The position numbers and the translations under genes were made by a program. This document shows, piece after piece, positions 1-8,494 of a DNA stretch of 64,000 nucleotides; positions within the stretch are counted from its first letter, which is position 1; each line of letters opens with the position of its first letter. The DNA lies in assembly GCF_022448905.1 (NCBI RefSeq), contig NZ_JAKVCW010000007.1, positions 124,001-188,000 of the forward strand. Direction: 5' to 3'. Origin of the DNA: Shimia sp. (lineage in GTDB: Bacteria > Pseudomonadota > Alphaproteobacteria > Rhodobacterales > Rhodobacteraceae). The notes beneath the pieces were generated by a model. The model was not told the DNA's origin. It searched no databases and was given only the letters and a program-made list of their open reading frames with translations.

Positions 1-183
1 GCCCATACGCCGCTGTTCCGGCGTATCCACCATGAACAAACCACCTAAAGACCAAAACGCCTGCCCCCCCAGGCTTTGCTCGCCTTCCTGATCCAGCAGC
101 AGCACCTTGCGCCCGCGGCTGGCCGCCTCATTGGCCGCCACAAGCCCTGCCAAGCCGCCGCCCACGATGATCACATCGGTCAT
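1..183 (-). CDS. FAD-binding dehydrogenase, N-terminal fragment
   Basis: Only the first 61 codons are in the window; the gene runs off the left edge. The protein opens with a Rossmann FAD-binding loop, VIIVGGGLAGL at residues 4-14, then the acidic end of the second beta strand (LLLDQE). The stretch around residues 38-52 (SLGGQAFWSLGG) resembles flavoprotein dehydrogenases of the KsdD/fumarate-reductase-like group, in which this part contacts FAD. The substrate cannot be told from this fragment. The gene lies downstream of the sdh terminator on the same strand and is probably a separate unit. I am sure of an FAD-binding flavoprotein and less sure of the subgroup. Confidence 0.8.
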   Translation of the reverse strand, partial: MTDVIIVGGGLAGLVAANEAASRGRKVLLLDQEGEQSLGGQAFWSLGGLFMVDTPEQRRMG

Positions 184-320
184 GGCTCATCCTCCCCTGT
201 TTCGGGAAAGGCTAGCCGCAGGCGGCCCACAGCAACAAGCCAGACCTAACGTCAGCGCCCTGGAGCAAACAAAAAGCGCCCCGAAAATTCGGATCGCTCC
301 TCATCTCAAGCACATGTGGC

Positions 321-473
321 TTAGGCAACCTTAACATACTCATAGTAGGTCTCGCTAGACGGTTTCACCTCTGCAATGCGCGGTGGCTGGGTGTAATAGC
401 CATAGGCCTGTTCCAGAACTTCCTGCGCGCGGACGGCAAAATCTTCAGGGCTCTCGTTTTTAGACGCGGACAT
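321..473 (-). CDS. 50-aa conserved-looking small protein
   Basis: This is a complete 50-codon reading frame with a good ribosome-binding site (GGAG seven bases before the ATG). The protein is soluble and slightly acidic, with two Tyr-rich patches, YGYYTQPP in the middle and ETYYEYVKVA at the C-terminus. No signal peptide or membrane segment is visible, and I do not recognise a family. It sits alone between the sdhB terminator and the FAD-dehydrogenase gene, on the same strand as both. The strong start signal and biased composition favour a real gene, but no function can be given. Confidence 0.55.
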   Translation of the reverse strand: MSASKNESPEDFAVRAQEVLEQAYGYYTQPPRIAEVKPSSETYYEYVKVA

Positions 474-609
474 TGGGGTACTCCATGTAAATCCGGTGTC
501 CTCCCTCGCCCGCCAATTTAAGTTGGATTACGCGCCCGTAAACCGCTGATCCTGCAACGATGCTATGCAAAAATTGCAAATGTATGCGGTGGGATACATC
601 TTTGCCCAA

Positions 610-640
610 AACAAAAGCCCGCCTGAAACAGACGGGCTTT
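610..640 (-). terminator. Rho-independent terminator of the sdh operon
   Basis: An inverted repeat (AAAGCCCG at 614-621, CGGGCTTT at 633-640, with an inner CTG/CAG extension) is followed on the minus strand by a T-rich run. It lies about 20 bases after the sdhB stop and should end the sdhCDA-x-x-sdhB transcript. Confidence 0.85.
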
Positions 641-661
641 CGATATTTCTGAAACGGCGCT

Positions 662-1441
662 TTACACGTGACGTTCGATCAGCATCTTCTTGATCTCGCC
701 AATCGCCTTTGCCGGGTTCAGACCTTTCGGGCAAGTCTTGGCACAGTTCATGATGGTGTGGCAGCGGTACAGCTTGAACGGATCTTCCAGTTCGTCCAAG
801 CGCTCGCCCGTGGCTTCATCACGGCTGTCGATGATCCAGCGATAGGCGTGCAGCAACGCCGCTGGGCCGAGGTATTTGTCGCCGTTCCACCAGTAGCTTG
901 GGCAGGAGGTGGAGCAAGACGCGCACATCACACACTCATACAGGCCATCCAGCTTTTTACGATCCTCGATGGACTGGCGCCATTCTTTTGCTGGACGGTT
1001 GGTCTTGGTTTCCAGCCACGGCATGATCGACGCGTGCTGCGCGTAAAAGTGGGTCAGATCCGGGATCAGGTCTTTCACAACCGACATGTGTGGCAGCGGG
1101 TAGATTTTCACGTCGCCCTTGATCTCATCCAGACCGTAGATACAGGCCAGCGTGTTGATCCCGTCCACGTTCATCGCACAGGAGCCACAGATGCCCTCAC
1201 GGCAAGAGCGGCGGAAGGTCAGCGTTGGATCAATTTCGTTTTTAATCTTGATCAGCGCGTCCAGCACCATCGGGCCACATTTGTCCATGTCGAGGAAATA
1301 TGTGTCGATCTGCGGATTCTTACCGTCATCCGGGTTCCAGCGGTAAATGCGGAACTTACGCACGTTGGTCGCACCTTCTGGCTTGGGCCAGGTCTTGCCA
1401 GTCACAATCCGGCTGTTCTTGGGGAGGGCAAATTCGACCAT
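662..1441 (-). CDS. sdhB: succinate dehydrogenase iron-sulfur subunit
   Basis: SdhB carries electrons from the flavin of SdhA to ubiquinone in complex II, on the cytoplasmic face of the membrane. The 259-aa protein has the usual length. The N-terminal ferredoxin-like domain binds the 2Fe-2S cluster through Cys80, Cys85, Cys88 and Cys100 (CREGICGSC). The C-terminal half holds the 4Fe-4S and 3Fe-4S ligands in [13 protein letters not shown] (Cys170, 173, 176, 180) and in [13 protein letters not shown] (Cys227, 233, 237). The ATG at 1441 has GAAGGAAA before it. Unusually, two unrelated genes separate it from sdhA. A terminator follows directly. Confidence 0.98.
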   Translation of the reverse strand: MVEFALPKNSRIVTGKTWPKPEGATNVRKFRIYRWNPDDGKNPQIDTYFLDMDKCGPMVLDALIKIKNEIDPTLTFRRSCREGICGSCAMNVDGINTLACIYGLDEIKGDVKIYPLPHMSVVKDLIPDLTHFYAQHASIMPWLETKTNRPAKEWRQSIEDRKKLDGLYECVMCASCSTSCPSYWWNGDKYLGPAALLHAYRWIIDSRDEATGERLDELEDPFKLYRCHTIMNCAKTCPKGLNPAKAIGEIKKMLIERHV

Positions 1442-1494
1442 GGTCTTTCCTTCCTATACGTGGGCGCGCGCGATGCGCATACCTTCGTTCCTGT

Positions 1495-2313
1495 TCAGGC
1501 TTTCTGTGATGGCATCGGACCATCGGCAAAAAGCGTTTGATTGTTCTTAATCAGCTCGGCCACCTGCTTGCGGGCGGGCTGCGCGAGCGCCAACTCGTTG
1601 AGTTGGCGCATAAACTCTAAGGCCCCGGGGTTGAGGCTCTGGTTGGACCGCCCGGCCAGCGGCTCTAGCGTATCGATCTCGGCATCGGTCAATCCGGCAA
1701 AGCGCAACAGCTGCCGCCCCGGCCGTTCAGGCGTGGTCTCGTCTTCCAGCGCAAACACACGCACGCGGTCCGCCCCCACCAGACCTTCCATCTCGGCCTG
1801 AACAGCGCCCCAGCCCCGGCTGTCTGCGGTTTCGGCCAGGAAATTCTCCAGCGTGCCCGCATAGCCATCGGACTTCACTGCCTGATTGTGCACGCTGCGC
1901 TTCCAGCCCTGCATCTCCCGGGTGTAGAGCACGTAGTCCGGTACAAACGGCGCCAGATACTGTTCAAACAAGCGCAGGATGTTGGACAAACTCGGGAACA
2001 CCTCCCGCACGTCCGAACGCCCCATCATCGCACCACAGATGTTCTCGTGGCTGATGACACAGACCCGATCGTCACCGTCCAGCTCATCACGCACCTGCCT
2101 TATCAGCGCGACAAGGTCCGCCTCATGTTTCGCAGGCCGCATACTGTACAGCGTGCAGGTCCGCCCCAACTCCCGCGTCAGAGAGCCTTTGGACGGAACA
2201 CGAATATCCAACCGTTCCGCCAAAGCGTCCCGGTTGCGCGCCAGAAAGCGGTGCAGCGAGGTGGACCCTGTCTTCTGGGCCCCAATATGCACAATCACGC
2301 GACGCGAGGACAT
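1495..2313 (-). CDS. sulfotransferase-like P-loop protein
   Basis: The 272-aa product begins with VIVHIGAQKTGSTSLHRF (about residues 6-23), the 5'-phosphosulfate-binding loop typical of PAPS-dependent sulfotransferases. A later segment, VPDYVLYTREMQGWKRSVHNQ, fits the 3'-phosphate-binding Arg/Ser region of the same fold. No signal peptide or membrane span is evident, so it should be cytoplasmic. The acceptor is unknown; related bacterial genes often modify cell-surface glycans or lipids, but that is inference. The ATG at 2313 has GGAGG eight bases upstream. It lies inside the sdh operon, between a secreted-protein gene and sdhB, which is not explained by the function of SDH. Confidence 0.75.
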   Translation of the reverse strand: MSSRRVIVHIGAQKTGSTSLHRFLARNRDALAERLDIRVPSKGSLTRELGRTCTLYSMRPAKHEADLVALIRQVRDELDGDDRVCVISHENICGAMMGRSDVREVFPSLSNILRLFEQYLAPFVPDYVLYTREMQGWKRSVHNQAVKSDGYAGTLENFLAETADSRGWGAVQAEMEGLVGADRVRVFALEDETTPERPGRQLLRFAGLTDAEIDTLEPLAGRSNQSLNPGALEFMRQLNELALAQPARKQVAELIKNNQTLFADGPMPSQKA

Positions 2314-2359
2314 CACAGGTCCTCCCGCAGCACAGCGTGCAGATCATATGCCATACAGC

Positions 2360-2914
2360 TTACCGGCAATAGCGGCTCCCACCGTGCATCACGTCCGCAT
2401 GTTTGGGACAGCCGGTCGCGACATCAATCTGCTTGCCGCTCCGGAAATTCGGATCTGCCAGCTGGTCACAGGACATCTTGTACTTGATCCCCCGGCCAAT
2501 AGACGCCCCACCAACACCGGCACCAAACAGCAGCCAGAATTCGTTGGCGGTGCCCACAGCGGCAAATGTCGCAGCCGTGACAATCGTGCCCACGATCAAA
2601 TGCGCGTTGCCTTTGCGACGGCATTGCGCCACCAACTCTTTGCGCGCCTCATTGCTCGTGGACAGCGCCGCGCTGAACTGCACATCATAAGTGTCCGCCA
2701 GACAATCGTTGATTTTCACAACGCCTGCCTCGGTACCACCTGTGGCGGCCATAACGGTTGGCACCTCTTTGTGCACCGCCACCAGATAGCTGCCAGGCGC
2801 ATGGGTTTTGGGCATACACGACTGCACCTGATCAACAACAACAGAGGTCTCTGCCGAAACCTGTGTCGCCAAACCGGCCACAGCCATGCAAATTCCAAAA
2901 CCCAGCGCTTTCAT
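2360..2914 (-). CDS. secreted protein of unknown function within sdh operon
   Basis: A 184-aa protein with a signal peptide (cleavage probably after VSA near residue 21). Six Cys residues are spread over the mature part (for example SCMPK, NDCLAD, AQCRRK, MSCDQL), which suggests disulfides in the periplasm. A Gly/Ala-rich stretch, IVGTIVTAATFAAVG followed by LLFGAGVGGASIG, could be a membrane hairpin. I do not recognise a family. The start overlaps the sdhA stop (ATGA), so translation should be coupled to sdhA. It may belong to complex II assembly or may be a passenger; the sequence does not decide. Confidence 0.8.
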   Translation of the reverse strand: MKALGFGICMAVAGLATQVSAETSVVVDQVQSCMPKTHAPGSYLVAVHKEVPTVMAATGGTEAGVVKINDCLADTYDVQFSAALSTSNEARKELVAQCRRKGNAHLIVGTIVTAATFAAVGTANEFWLLFGAGVGGASIGRGIKYKMSCDQLADPNFRSGKQIDVATGCPKHADVMHGGSRYCR

Positions 2915-4728
2915 CAGAACGTCCGTGCCTTTGGTGCAATTTTCTTCAGGCTGATACCGCCCTCATCTTCGTTTGTCAGAGGATCAACGATCACTGGGCG
3001 GTAGCTCAGGTCCACTTTGGTACCGGTTTCATCAACACGGCTCACAGTGTGCACCCGCCAGTTCTCGTCATCCCGATCGGGATAGTCCTCATGCGCATGC
3101 GCGCCGCGGCTTTCATGGCGGGCTTCTGCCGAAACGATAGTTGAAATCGCCGACGGCATCAGGTTGGTCAGCTCCAGCGTTTCCATCAGGTCTGAGTTCC
3201 ACACAAGCGACGTATCCGTCACGTGTAGATCGCCCATCTTGCCCGCGATTTCCGTCATTGCCTCAACGCCTTCTTTCATCGTCTTGGCGGTCCGGAAAAC
3301 AGCCGCGTCGCGCTGCATGGTTTTCTGCATTTCCAAACGCAGATCGGCCGTCGGGATTGCGCCCTTGGCGTACCGCAGGCTGTCAAAGCGCTCAAACGCC
3401 TTGTCGATCTGATGCTGCGGCGGTGTTGGCACCGGCGCATCCCGATCCACAACCTGCCCAGCGCGGATCGCGGCTGCACGGCCGAACACCACAAGGTCAA
3501 TCAGAGAGTTCGAGCCCAAACGGTTGGCACCGTGTACCGATGCACAGCCCGCTTCACCCGCCGCCATAAGGCCTGGTACAATTTTTGTTGGATCGTCAGT
3601 TGTTGGATCCAGCACCTCACCCCAATAGTTGGTTGGGATGCCACCCATGTTGTAGTGCACCGTTGGCAGAACCGGGATCGGCTCTTTGGTCACATCAACG
3701 CCGGCAAAAATTTTCGCACTTTCGGAGATGCCTGGCAGACGCTCCGCCAGAGCATCAGCGGGCAAATGGCTCAGGTTCAGGTGAATGTGATCGCCTTCGT
3801 CGCCCACACCACGGCCCTCTCGGATTTCCATGGTCATAGAGCGAGACACGTAGTCACGCGGCGCGAGGTCCTTATACTGCGGCGCATAGCGTTCCATGAA
3901 GCGCTCGCCTTCCGAGTTGGTCAGGTATCCACCTTCACCACGTGCGCCCTCGGTGATCAGACAGCCAGAGCCGTAGATGCCGGTCGGGTGGAATTGCACA
4001 AATTCAAGGTCCTGCATCGGCAGGCCAGCACGCATTACCATGCCGCCACCGTCACCTGTACATGTATGCGCAGATGTTGCGGAGAAGTAGGCGCGACCGT
4101 AGCCACCGGTTGCCAGCACAACCATCTTGGCGTGGAACACGTGCATGGTGCCGTCATCCAGCTTCCAGCACACCACCCCCTGACACTGCCCATCGTCAGA
4201 CATCAGCAGGTCAATCGCGAAGTATTCAATGTAGAATTCGGCGTTGTTCTTGACCGACTGACCATAGAGCGTGTGCAGGATCGCGTGGCCGGTCCGGTCC
4301 GCTGCCGCACAGGTCCGCTGTACCGCAGGCCCTTCACCAAACTCGGTGGTGTGACCACCAAACGGACGCTGGTAAATCTTGCCTTCCTCAGTCCGGGAGA
4401 ACGGCACACCATAGTGGTCCAGTTCGTAAACCGCCTTTGGCGCTTCACGTGCGAGGTATTCCATCGCATCTGTATCGCCCAGCCAGTCAGAGCCCTTCAC
4501 AGTGTCATACATGTGCCACTGCCAGTTGTCCGGCCCCATGTTGGACAGGGACGCCGCGATACCACCCTGCGCCGCAACCGTATGCGAGCGGGTCGGGAAA
4601 ACTTTGGTCACACACGCGGTGCGCAGGCCTTGTTCTGCCATACCCAACGTCGCGCGCAGACCGGCGCCGCCAGCGCCCACCACCACGACATCATATTCGT
4701 GGGTTTCATATTCATATGCTGCAGTCAT
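2914..4728 (-). CDS. sdhA: succinate dehydrogenase flavoprotein subunit
   Basis: SdhA oxidises succinate to fumarate and passes electrons to covalently bound FAD. The 604-aa length is standard. The GAGGAG dinucleotide loop lies at residues 18-23, and the His that carries FAD covalently is His49 in [12 protein letters not shown]. Further signatures include [21 protein letters not shown] in the substrate domain and [11 protein letters not shown] in the FAD domain. It is the third gene of the operon, 23 bases after sdhD, and its TGA overlaps the start of the next gene. Confidence 0.98.
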   Translation of the reverse strand: MTAAYEYETHEYDVVVVGAGGAGLRATLGMAEQGLRTACVTKVFPTRSHTVAAQGGIAASLSNMGPDNWQWHMYDTVKGSDWLGDTDAMEYLAREAPKAVYELDHYGVPFSRTEEGKIYQRPFGGHTTEFGEGPAVQRTCAAADRTGHAILHTLYGQSVKNNAEFYIEYFAIDLLMSDDGQCQGVVCWKLDDGTMHVFHAKMVVLATGGYGRAYFSATSAHTCTGDGGGMVMRAGLPMQDLEFVQFHPTGIYGSGCLITEGARGEGGYLTNSEGERFMERYAPQYKDLAPRDYVSRSMTMEIREGRGVGDEGDHIHLNLSHLPADALAERLPGISESAKIFAGVDVTKEPIPVLPTVHYNMGGIPTNYWGEVLDPTTDDPTKIVPGLMAAGEAGCASVHGANRLGSNSLIDLVVFGRAAAIRAGQVVDRDAPVPTPPQHQIDKAFERFDSLRYAKGAIPTADLRLEMQKTMQRDAAVFRTAKTMKEGVEAMTEIAGKMGDLHVTDTSLVWNSDLMETLELTNLMPSAISTIVSAEARHESRGAHAHEDYPDRDDENWRVHTVSRVDETGTKVDLSYRPVIVDPLTNEDEGGISLKKIAPKARTF

Positions 4729-4751
4729 CTTCTTAGATCCTCACGCAGGGG

Positions 4752-5123
4752 TCACAGGGCGAGCTTCACAAGCGCAAACAGGCTTGCTGCGATCAACGCA
4801 AAGCAAAACGCCTTATTTGCCACCAGCAACAGTTTGCCAGCCGTGCCATGCACATAGTCTTCAATCGCTTCCTGTGCTTCGGCCATAAGCTGCACCAGGC
4901 CAATAACCAGACCAAGGCCAGTTACAATCGCGGGGAACGGACGGCTGAAGTAGGCGATCACCTCTTCATAGGACCCGCCAATGCCAAACCCGACGGTGAA
5001 GATGAATAACGGTGCCAGAACGCCCATGATCACAGAGCGCACCAGCATCTGCCAATGCCCCTCTGTTCCAGAGCGACCAGAACCCAGGCCCATCGCACGT
5101 TTGCGGTCAGTCAGATATCGCAT
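4752..5123 (-). CDS. sdhD: succinate dehydrogenase hydrophobic membrane anchor subunit
   Basis: This 123-aa protein has three hydrophobic segments (about residues 30-52, 60-80 and 98-122) and with SdhC forms the heme b and quinone site of complex II. The N-terminal cytoplasmic part carries HWQMLVRSV, the usual approach to the first helix in alphaproteobacterial SdhD. It lies between sdhC (11 bases away) and sdhA, which fixes the identity because this subunit is poorly conserved. Confidence 0.94.
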   Translation of the reverse strand: MRYLTDRKRAMGLGSGRSGTEGHWQMLVRSVIMGVLAPLFIFTVGFGIGGSYEEVIAYFSRPFPAIVTGLGLVIGLVQLMAEAQEAIEDYVHGTAGKLLLVANKAFCFALIAASLFALVKLAL

Positions 5124-5134
5124 TCTGTCTCTCC

Positions 5135-5518
5135 TTACACCACAAGCACGGTGATGATGGTCAGCACAGTTGCGCCGACAAACATGCCCAGGCCCATGCG
5201 TTCGGACGTTTTCACGTCAAAGCAATAGCCCAGATCCCAAACCACGTGACGCAAGCGCCCCAGCGTGTGATACCACAGGCCCCAGGTTGCCGCGGTCAGC
5301 ACCAGCCCACCAAGCCAGCTGCGCACCAAGCCATCGATCAACGCGAAGGCACTCTCTGAGCTTGCAGCAGCCAAAAGCCACCACACAACAAACAGAGCGA
5401 CACCCAGCACGCCGAGACCACTAATGCGAACCATGATGGACGACCCGGAGGTCATCTGTGGACGGTAAATACTCAAATGAGGCGAAAGCGGGCGGTTGCC
5501 CCGATTGACATCGGCCAT
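5135..5518 (-). CDS. sdhC: succinate dehydrogenase cytochrome b556 subunit
   Basis: SdhC is the first membrane anchor of complex II. The 127-aa protein begins with RPLSPHLSIYRPQMTS, the conserved N-terminal signature, and has three membrane segments. The heme-region motif HTLGRLRHVVWD contains His84 and His91. I take the start at 5518 rather than an upstream in-frame start at 5566, because AAAGGAG lies six bases before it and the extra 16 residues do not match the family. It is the first gene of the sdh operon; two palindromic operator-like sites and a 21-bp direct repeat lie upstream. Confidence 0.95.
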   Translation of the reverse strand: MADVNRGNRPLSPHLSIYRPQMTSGSSIMVRISGLGVLGVALFVVWWLLAAASSESAFALIDGLVRSWLGGLVLTAATWGLWYHTLGRLRHVVWDLGYCFDVKTSERMGLGMFVGATVLTIITVLVV

Positions 5519-5589
5519 ATTGGCTCCTTTCCGGTTAGCTGAGTTCGTTTTACCGCTTTTTTGCATCTTGTCACGGTTACGATACCCTA

Positions 5590-5630
5590 AATACCGTGGT
5601 TTTTTGGCGCAATACCATGGATTTTTTTGC
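5590..5630. repeat. 21-bp tandem direct repeat in the sdhC leader
   Basis: AATACCGTGGTTTTTTGGCGC at 5590-5610 minus its last base is matched by AATACCATGGATTTTTTTGC at 5611-5630. The units differ at a few bases and are spaced two helical turns apart. They lie between the operator pair and the sdhC start, so a role in the sdh promoter is plausible. On the minus strand the second unit reads as an A-tract followed by ATCCATGG, which resembles the sequence after the operators of sucC. Confidence 0.6.
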
Positions 5631-5633
5631 TTT

Positions 5634-5663
5634 TGTGATCACGCATTTTTAAATGTGATCACA
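5634..5663. promoter_or_regulatory. paired TGTGATCACA operator-like palindromes upstream of sdhC
   Basis: TGTGATCACG at 5634-5643 and a perfect TGTGATCACA at 5654-5663 have starts 20 bp apart, so both lie on one face of the helix, 116-145 bases before the sdhC start. The same pair, 21 bp apart, precedes sucC, and a near-copy precedes mdh. The half-sites have no spacer, unlike a CRP site. The regulator is unknown. Confidence 0.7.
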
Positions 5664-5776
5664 TAGATGAACTTAACTCTTTTTGTCGGGAAATTCTAAG
5701 GCAGTTTTGTGGAATCTGTGAACAACAGGCCGCTTGGCCATGTTTGCGCTCACAATTGCAACACCAAAACTGAGCT

Positions 5777-6442
5777 TCATTCTAAGGCAGACAACTGCTG
5801 CGCCACCTCCCGCACCAGCTTTTGCCGAATTCGTTTGGGGTATTCTTCAAAGCCATTGGCCGTCACCACAAACGCCCCAGGCCCTGTGATCACATTTTCC
5901 CAATAGTATCCAGTGAGGTCCTCTTCATCCGTTTCGATGACCAACCCATTGACCGTCGCCCCCATAATCCCAAGCCGCTTACGCCCCTCATCCGGCGCTG
6001 AGCCTTCATTGGACGGCCCATCTCCGGACACATCCAGAACCATACGACGACACGTCGGCCCCACCTCAAACTCCTGTGCCGCCCGCGTCAGCGCATCTCC
6101 AATTGCTGTGGAGTATCGCCGCCATCCCCGAGGCGCGGCGTCCACCGCCGCCGCCAAGGCCGCCGCCTCTGCCCCATTGCGCACCCGCATCCAGGGCACC
6201 GACATCACCTGACGGTCCGCCCCGGTCCATTGCATCACCGCCACCGCCGCTTCCGCCTTGATCAAGGCCTCCACCACAATGCCGTCGCGCAATCCTGCCG
6301 CCAGTCCGCCCATTTGAATGTCATATTCCGACGCATCCACGCTGCCAGACACATCCACCGCCAACAACAACGCCAGATCGCAGGCACGGGCCATAGGGGC
6401 CTGGGCACAAAGCAAAAGTAAAAAGCAAAGCCGTAGGATCAT
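5777..6442 (-). CDS. DUF1194 family, secreted VWA-like protein
   Basis: A 221-aa protein with a signal peptide (cleavage near ARA, about residue 19). Immediately after it comes the metal-ion-dependent adhesion site of von Willebrand A domains, LLLAVDVSGSVDASEY, with the DxSGS core. VLDVSGDGPSNEG further on is the second acidic motif of the fold. The length and architecture match DUF1194 of Rhodobacterales. The function is unknown; binding of a ligand through a divalent metal is the likely biochemistry. It is the last gene of the mcl2-mch group. A perfect TGTGATCACA lies within the coding region at 5885-5894. Confidence 0.85.
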   Translation of the reverse strand: MILRLCFLLLLCAQAPMARACDLALLLAVDVSGSVDASEYDIQMGGLAAGLRDGIVVEALIKAEAAVAVMQWTGADRQVMSVPWMRVRNGAEAAALAAAVDAAPRGWRRYSTAIGDALTRAAQEFEVGPTCRRMVLDVSGDGPSNEGSAPDEGRKRLGIMGATVNGLVIETDEEDLTGYYWENVITGPGAFVVTANGFEEYPKRIRQKLVREVAQQLSALE

Positions 6443-6494
6443 ACCGCCACCTTAGCGCAGGTCGCGTAAAAATCCTCTCACGTCCTTGTGTGGC

Positions 6495-7247
6495 TCACAT
6501 CTCCGGCGACATCTCCACCAGCGCATCAGCAAACTCGGTACACATCACGATCTCGACCCGCTGCGGATCGTAATAGGCATTGGCCTCGCCACAGGGGATC
6601 ACAGAAATCAGCAAATCCTCAGGCAGGCGGAACTCTTGATTGAGCGCCGCGACCTCTGCCCGCACAACGTCCGCCGTCAGCGAACCGCCATCGCTGTCCA
6701 CTTCAAAATCGCCCAACGCCAGGGTTTTGCCACCCTTGTCATGCACAATCTCATCCAACGCCCCGCCCCAACTTTGCGCCGCCTGATCGTACTCTTCCGG
6801 ACAGTATTCGGCGCGCTCTTCCGGCAGCCCAAGATCCTGTGCAACGTCTTCGCGCTCTTCGGGATTGGCCCCATAAAAAAGGCACACGGTGTTGTAATAG
6901 CGCTGCAAATCCGGGCCATGCACGTCCCAGAAAGCAATCTCTGAGTTTGCCTCTGCCTCCCCAAGGAAGCCAAAGGCCGCATCATAGGCCAGCTGCACCG
7001 CACTCTCTTCTTCATAGAACGCGTCGATTAGAAAAATCGACAACACATCCGCCGCATCTTCCTCTTGCCCAAAGATTGGCAAACCCAAAATGTCGATCAG
7101 CGCATGCCCCAGCTCATGATAAAAAATCCCAAGCAGGTTACTTTCAACATAAGCGATGGTGTCATCGCTCGTGGTGTCAAAGGAAAGCTCGGCCTGTGCG
7201 GGACAGGCCAGAGCAAGTGCGGCGGCGGTGCAAAGAGGTCTCAACAT
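6495..7247 (-). CDS. DUF4344-type secreted metallopeptidase
   Basis: The 250-aa protein has a signal peptide ending near CPAQA and a zinc-peptidase motif HELGHALID (the HExxH form), followed about 13 residues later by QEEDAADVLS, which can supply the third zinc ligand. This is the pattern of DUF4344 proteins, judged from motif and length. Four Cys residues in the mature region suggest disulfides. The start at 7247 gives a clean signal peptide and lies eight bases after the mch stop, so the two are probably co-transcribed. The substrate is unknown. Confidence 0.82.
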   Translation of the reverse strand: MLRPLCTAAALALACPAQAELSFDTTSDDTIAYVESNLLGIFYHELGHALIDILGLPIFGQEEDAADVLSIFLIDAFYEEESAVQLAYDAAFGFLGEAEANSEIAFWDVHGPDLQRYYNTVCLFYGANPEEREDVAQDLGLPEERAEYCPEEYDQAAQSWGGALDEIVHDKGGKTLALGDFEVDSDGGSLTADVVRAEVAALNQEFRLPEDLLISVIPCGEANAYYDPQRVEIVMCTEFADALVEMSPEM

Positions 7248-7255
7248 GAGACTGA

Positions 7256-8287
7256 TCACATCGGCATCAACGCCCAATAGTCAAGGTCAAGCAGCACATC
7301 CGGCTGGTATTTCCCGTCCTCGCCTTTGAGCGCAAACGGCTCCCCGCCTTTTGTCGCGACCAGACGCAAGCGGATCGCACCTACACCCGGTGCGGAGGTC
7401 TCCGCTTTGTCCAGTACCTCAGACCACGCTTTGACCGTCAGACCAGAGAACGCCGGGTTAGCATGCGCGCCACCGTTCAGGCCAACAATCATCTGTGCGT
7501 TGGCCAGACCGTTGAAGCTCAGCGCGCGCGCCAAGGAAATGATATGCCCGCCATAGATCAGGCGCTGCCCATCTGGACGGAAAGTCGCATCAAAATGCAC
7601 CTTGGCGGTGTTCTGCCACAACCGCGTCGCCATCATGTGCTCGGCTTCCTCCAGCGTCACACCATCAACGTGATCAATGGTCTCGCCAACCTCATAATCG
7701 CTCCAGCGATGGGCTTCCCCCGCCTGCGCAAAATCATAGTTGGAAAAATCCAGCCCCTCCGGGATCACCAGATCGGCAGGATCAATCACTTTGGAGAGCT
7801 CCGGCACCACCGTCTCTGGCGCCGGGGCATCCACATCGCGTTTGCGCACCATAACCCAGCGCACATATTCCATGACAACCTCGTCACGCTGGTTCATGCC
7901 GCGTGTACGCACATAAACCACGCCGGTTTTGCCGTTGGAATTCTGTTTCAAACCAATCACTTCGGATGTGCTGCGCAACGTGTCCCCGGCATACACCGGT
8001 TTCAGCCAGCGCCCCTCGGCATAGCCGAGGTTTGCCACTGCATTGAGCGACACATCCGGGACCGTTTTGCCAAAGACCACGTGAAACGCCGCCAGATCAT
8101 CAAGCGGCGACTGCGGCAGGCCAGAGGCCCGCGCAAACTCGTCACTCGAGTACAGCGCATGACGCGCGGGATAGAGCGCATGGTACAGCGCCCGCTCCCC
8201 TGCCCCCACGGTGCGTGGCACCGCGTGCTCGATCACTTGACCCAGCGTGTAGTCTTCAAAAAACCGGCCCGGATTGGTCTTGGCCAT
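7256..8287 (-). CDS. mch: mesaconyl-CoA hydratase (beta-methylmalyl-CoA dehydratase)
   Basis: The 343-aa protein has two MaoC/hotdog dehydratase domains and begins with MAKTNPGRFFEDYTLG, the characteristic start of the Rhodobacter mesaconyl-CoA hydratase. The enzyme hydrates mesaconyl-C1-CoA to beta-methylmalyl-CoA in the ethylmalonyl-CoA pathway, which replaces the glyoxylate shunt for acetyl-CoA assimilation. I place the start at 8287, where GGGAG stands at good distance, not at an upstream in-frame start (8413). The start overlaps the stop of the DUF1737 gene. The neighbouring mcl2-like gene acts in the same pathway, which supports the assignment. Confidence 0.92.
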   Translation of the reverse strand: MAKTNPGRFFEDYTLGQVIEHAVPRTVGAGERALYHALYPARHALYSSDEFARASGLPQSPLDDLAAFHVVFGKTVPDVSLNAVANLGYAEGRWLKPVYAGDTLRSTSEVIGLKQNSNGKTGVVYVRTRGMNQRDEVVMEYVRWVMVRKRDVDAPAPETVVPELSKVIDPADLVIPEGLDFSNYDFAQAGEAHRWSDYEVGETIDHVDGVTLEEAEHMMATRLWQNTAKVHFDATFRPDGQRLIYGGHIISLARALSFNGLANAQMIVGLNGGAHANPAFSGLTVKAWSEVLDKAETSAPGVGAIRLRLVATKGGEPFALKGEDGKYQPDVLLDLDYWALMPM

Positions 8288-8490
8288 CAGTGTTCTCCCA
8301 GTTTGGTCTCCGGGGTGTAGGTGCCGTCCACTTCCTTCACGACCGCCTGACCACAGCGCATAACGCCGGTGGCCTGACAGAAGGTCTGTGTTGGAGAGCC
8401 ATGCAGCTCCCACCCCTTGTTAAGCGCGTCCGTCACCTTGTGACAAAACGCCGATGTGTCTTCCTCAGATAGAAAACGATAAAGTTTCAT
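8287..8490 (-). CDS. DUF1737 family small protein
   Basis: The 67-aa protein starts MKLYRFLSEEDTSAFCHKV and contains the GWELHGSPT core typical of DUF1737. The family has no known function. The start at 8490 has GGAGG eight bases upstream, lying in the end of the nnrU gene, and the stop overlaps the mch start, so translation of the two should be coupled. The same tight linkage to mch suggests a helper role, which is inference. Confidence 0.85.
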   Translation of the reverse strand: MKLYRFLSEEDTSAFCHKVTDALNKGWELHGSPTQTFCQATGVMRCGQAVVKEVDGTYTPETKLGEH

Positions 8491-8494
8491 GCTG

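Noticed and set aside
3412..4857. A 481-codon open frame opposite sdhA
   Set aside because: It is a shadow of the highly biased sdhA gene, with no recognisable domain and no proper start signal.
5634..5663. CRP/FNR-type sites as an explanation for TGTGATCACA
   Set aside because: A CRP site has TGTGA and TCACA separated by six bases; here the half-sites touch. The match is only in the half-sites.
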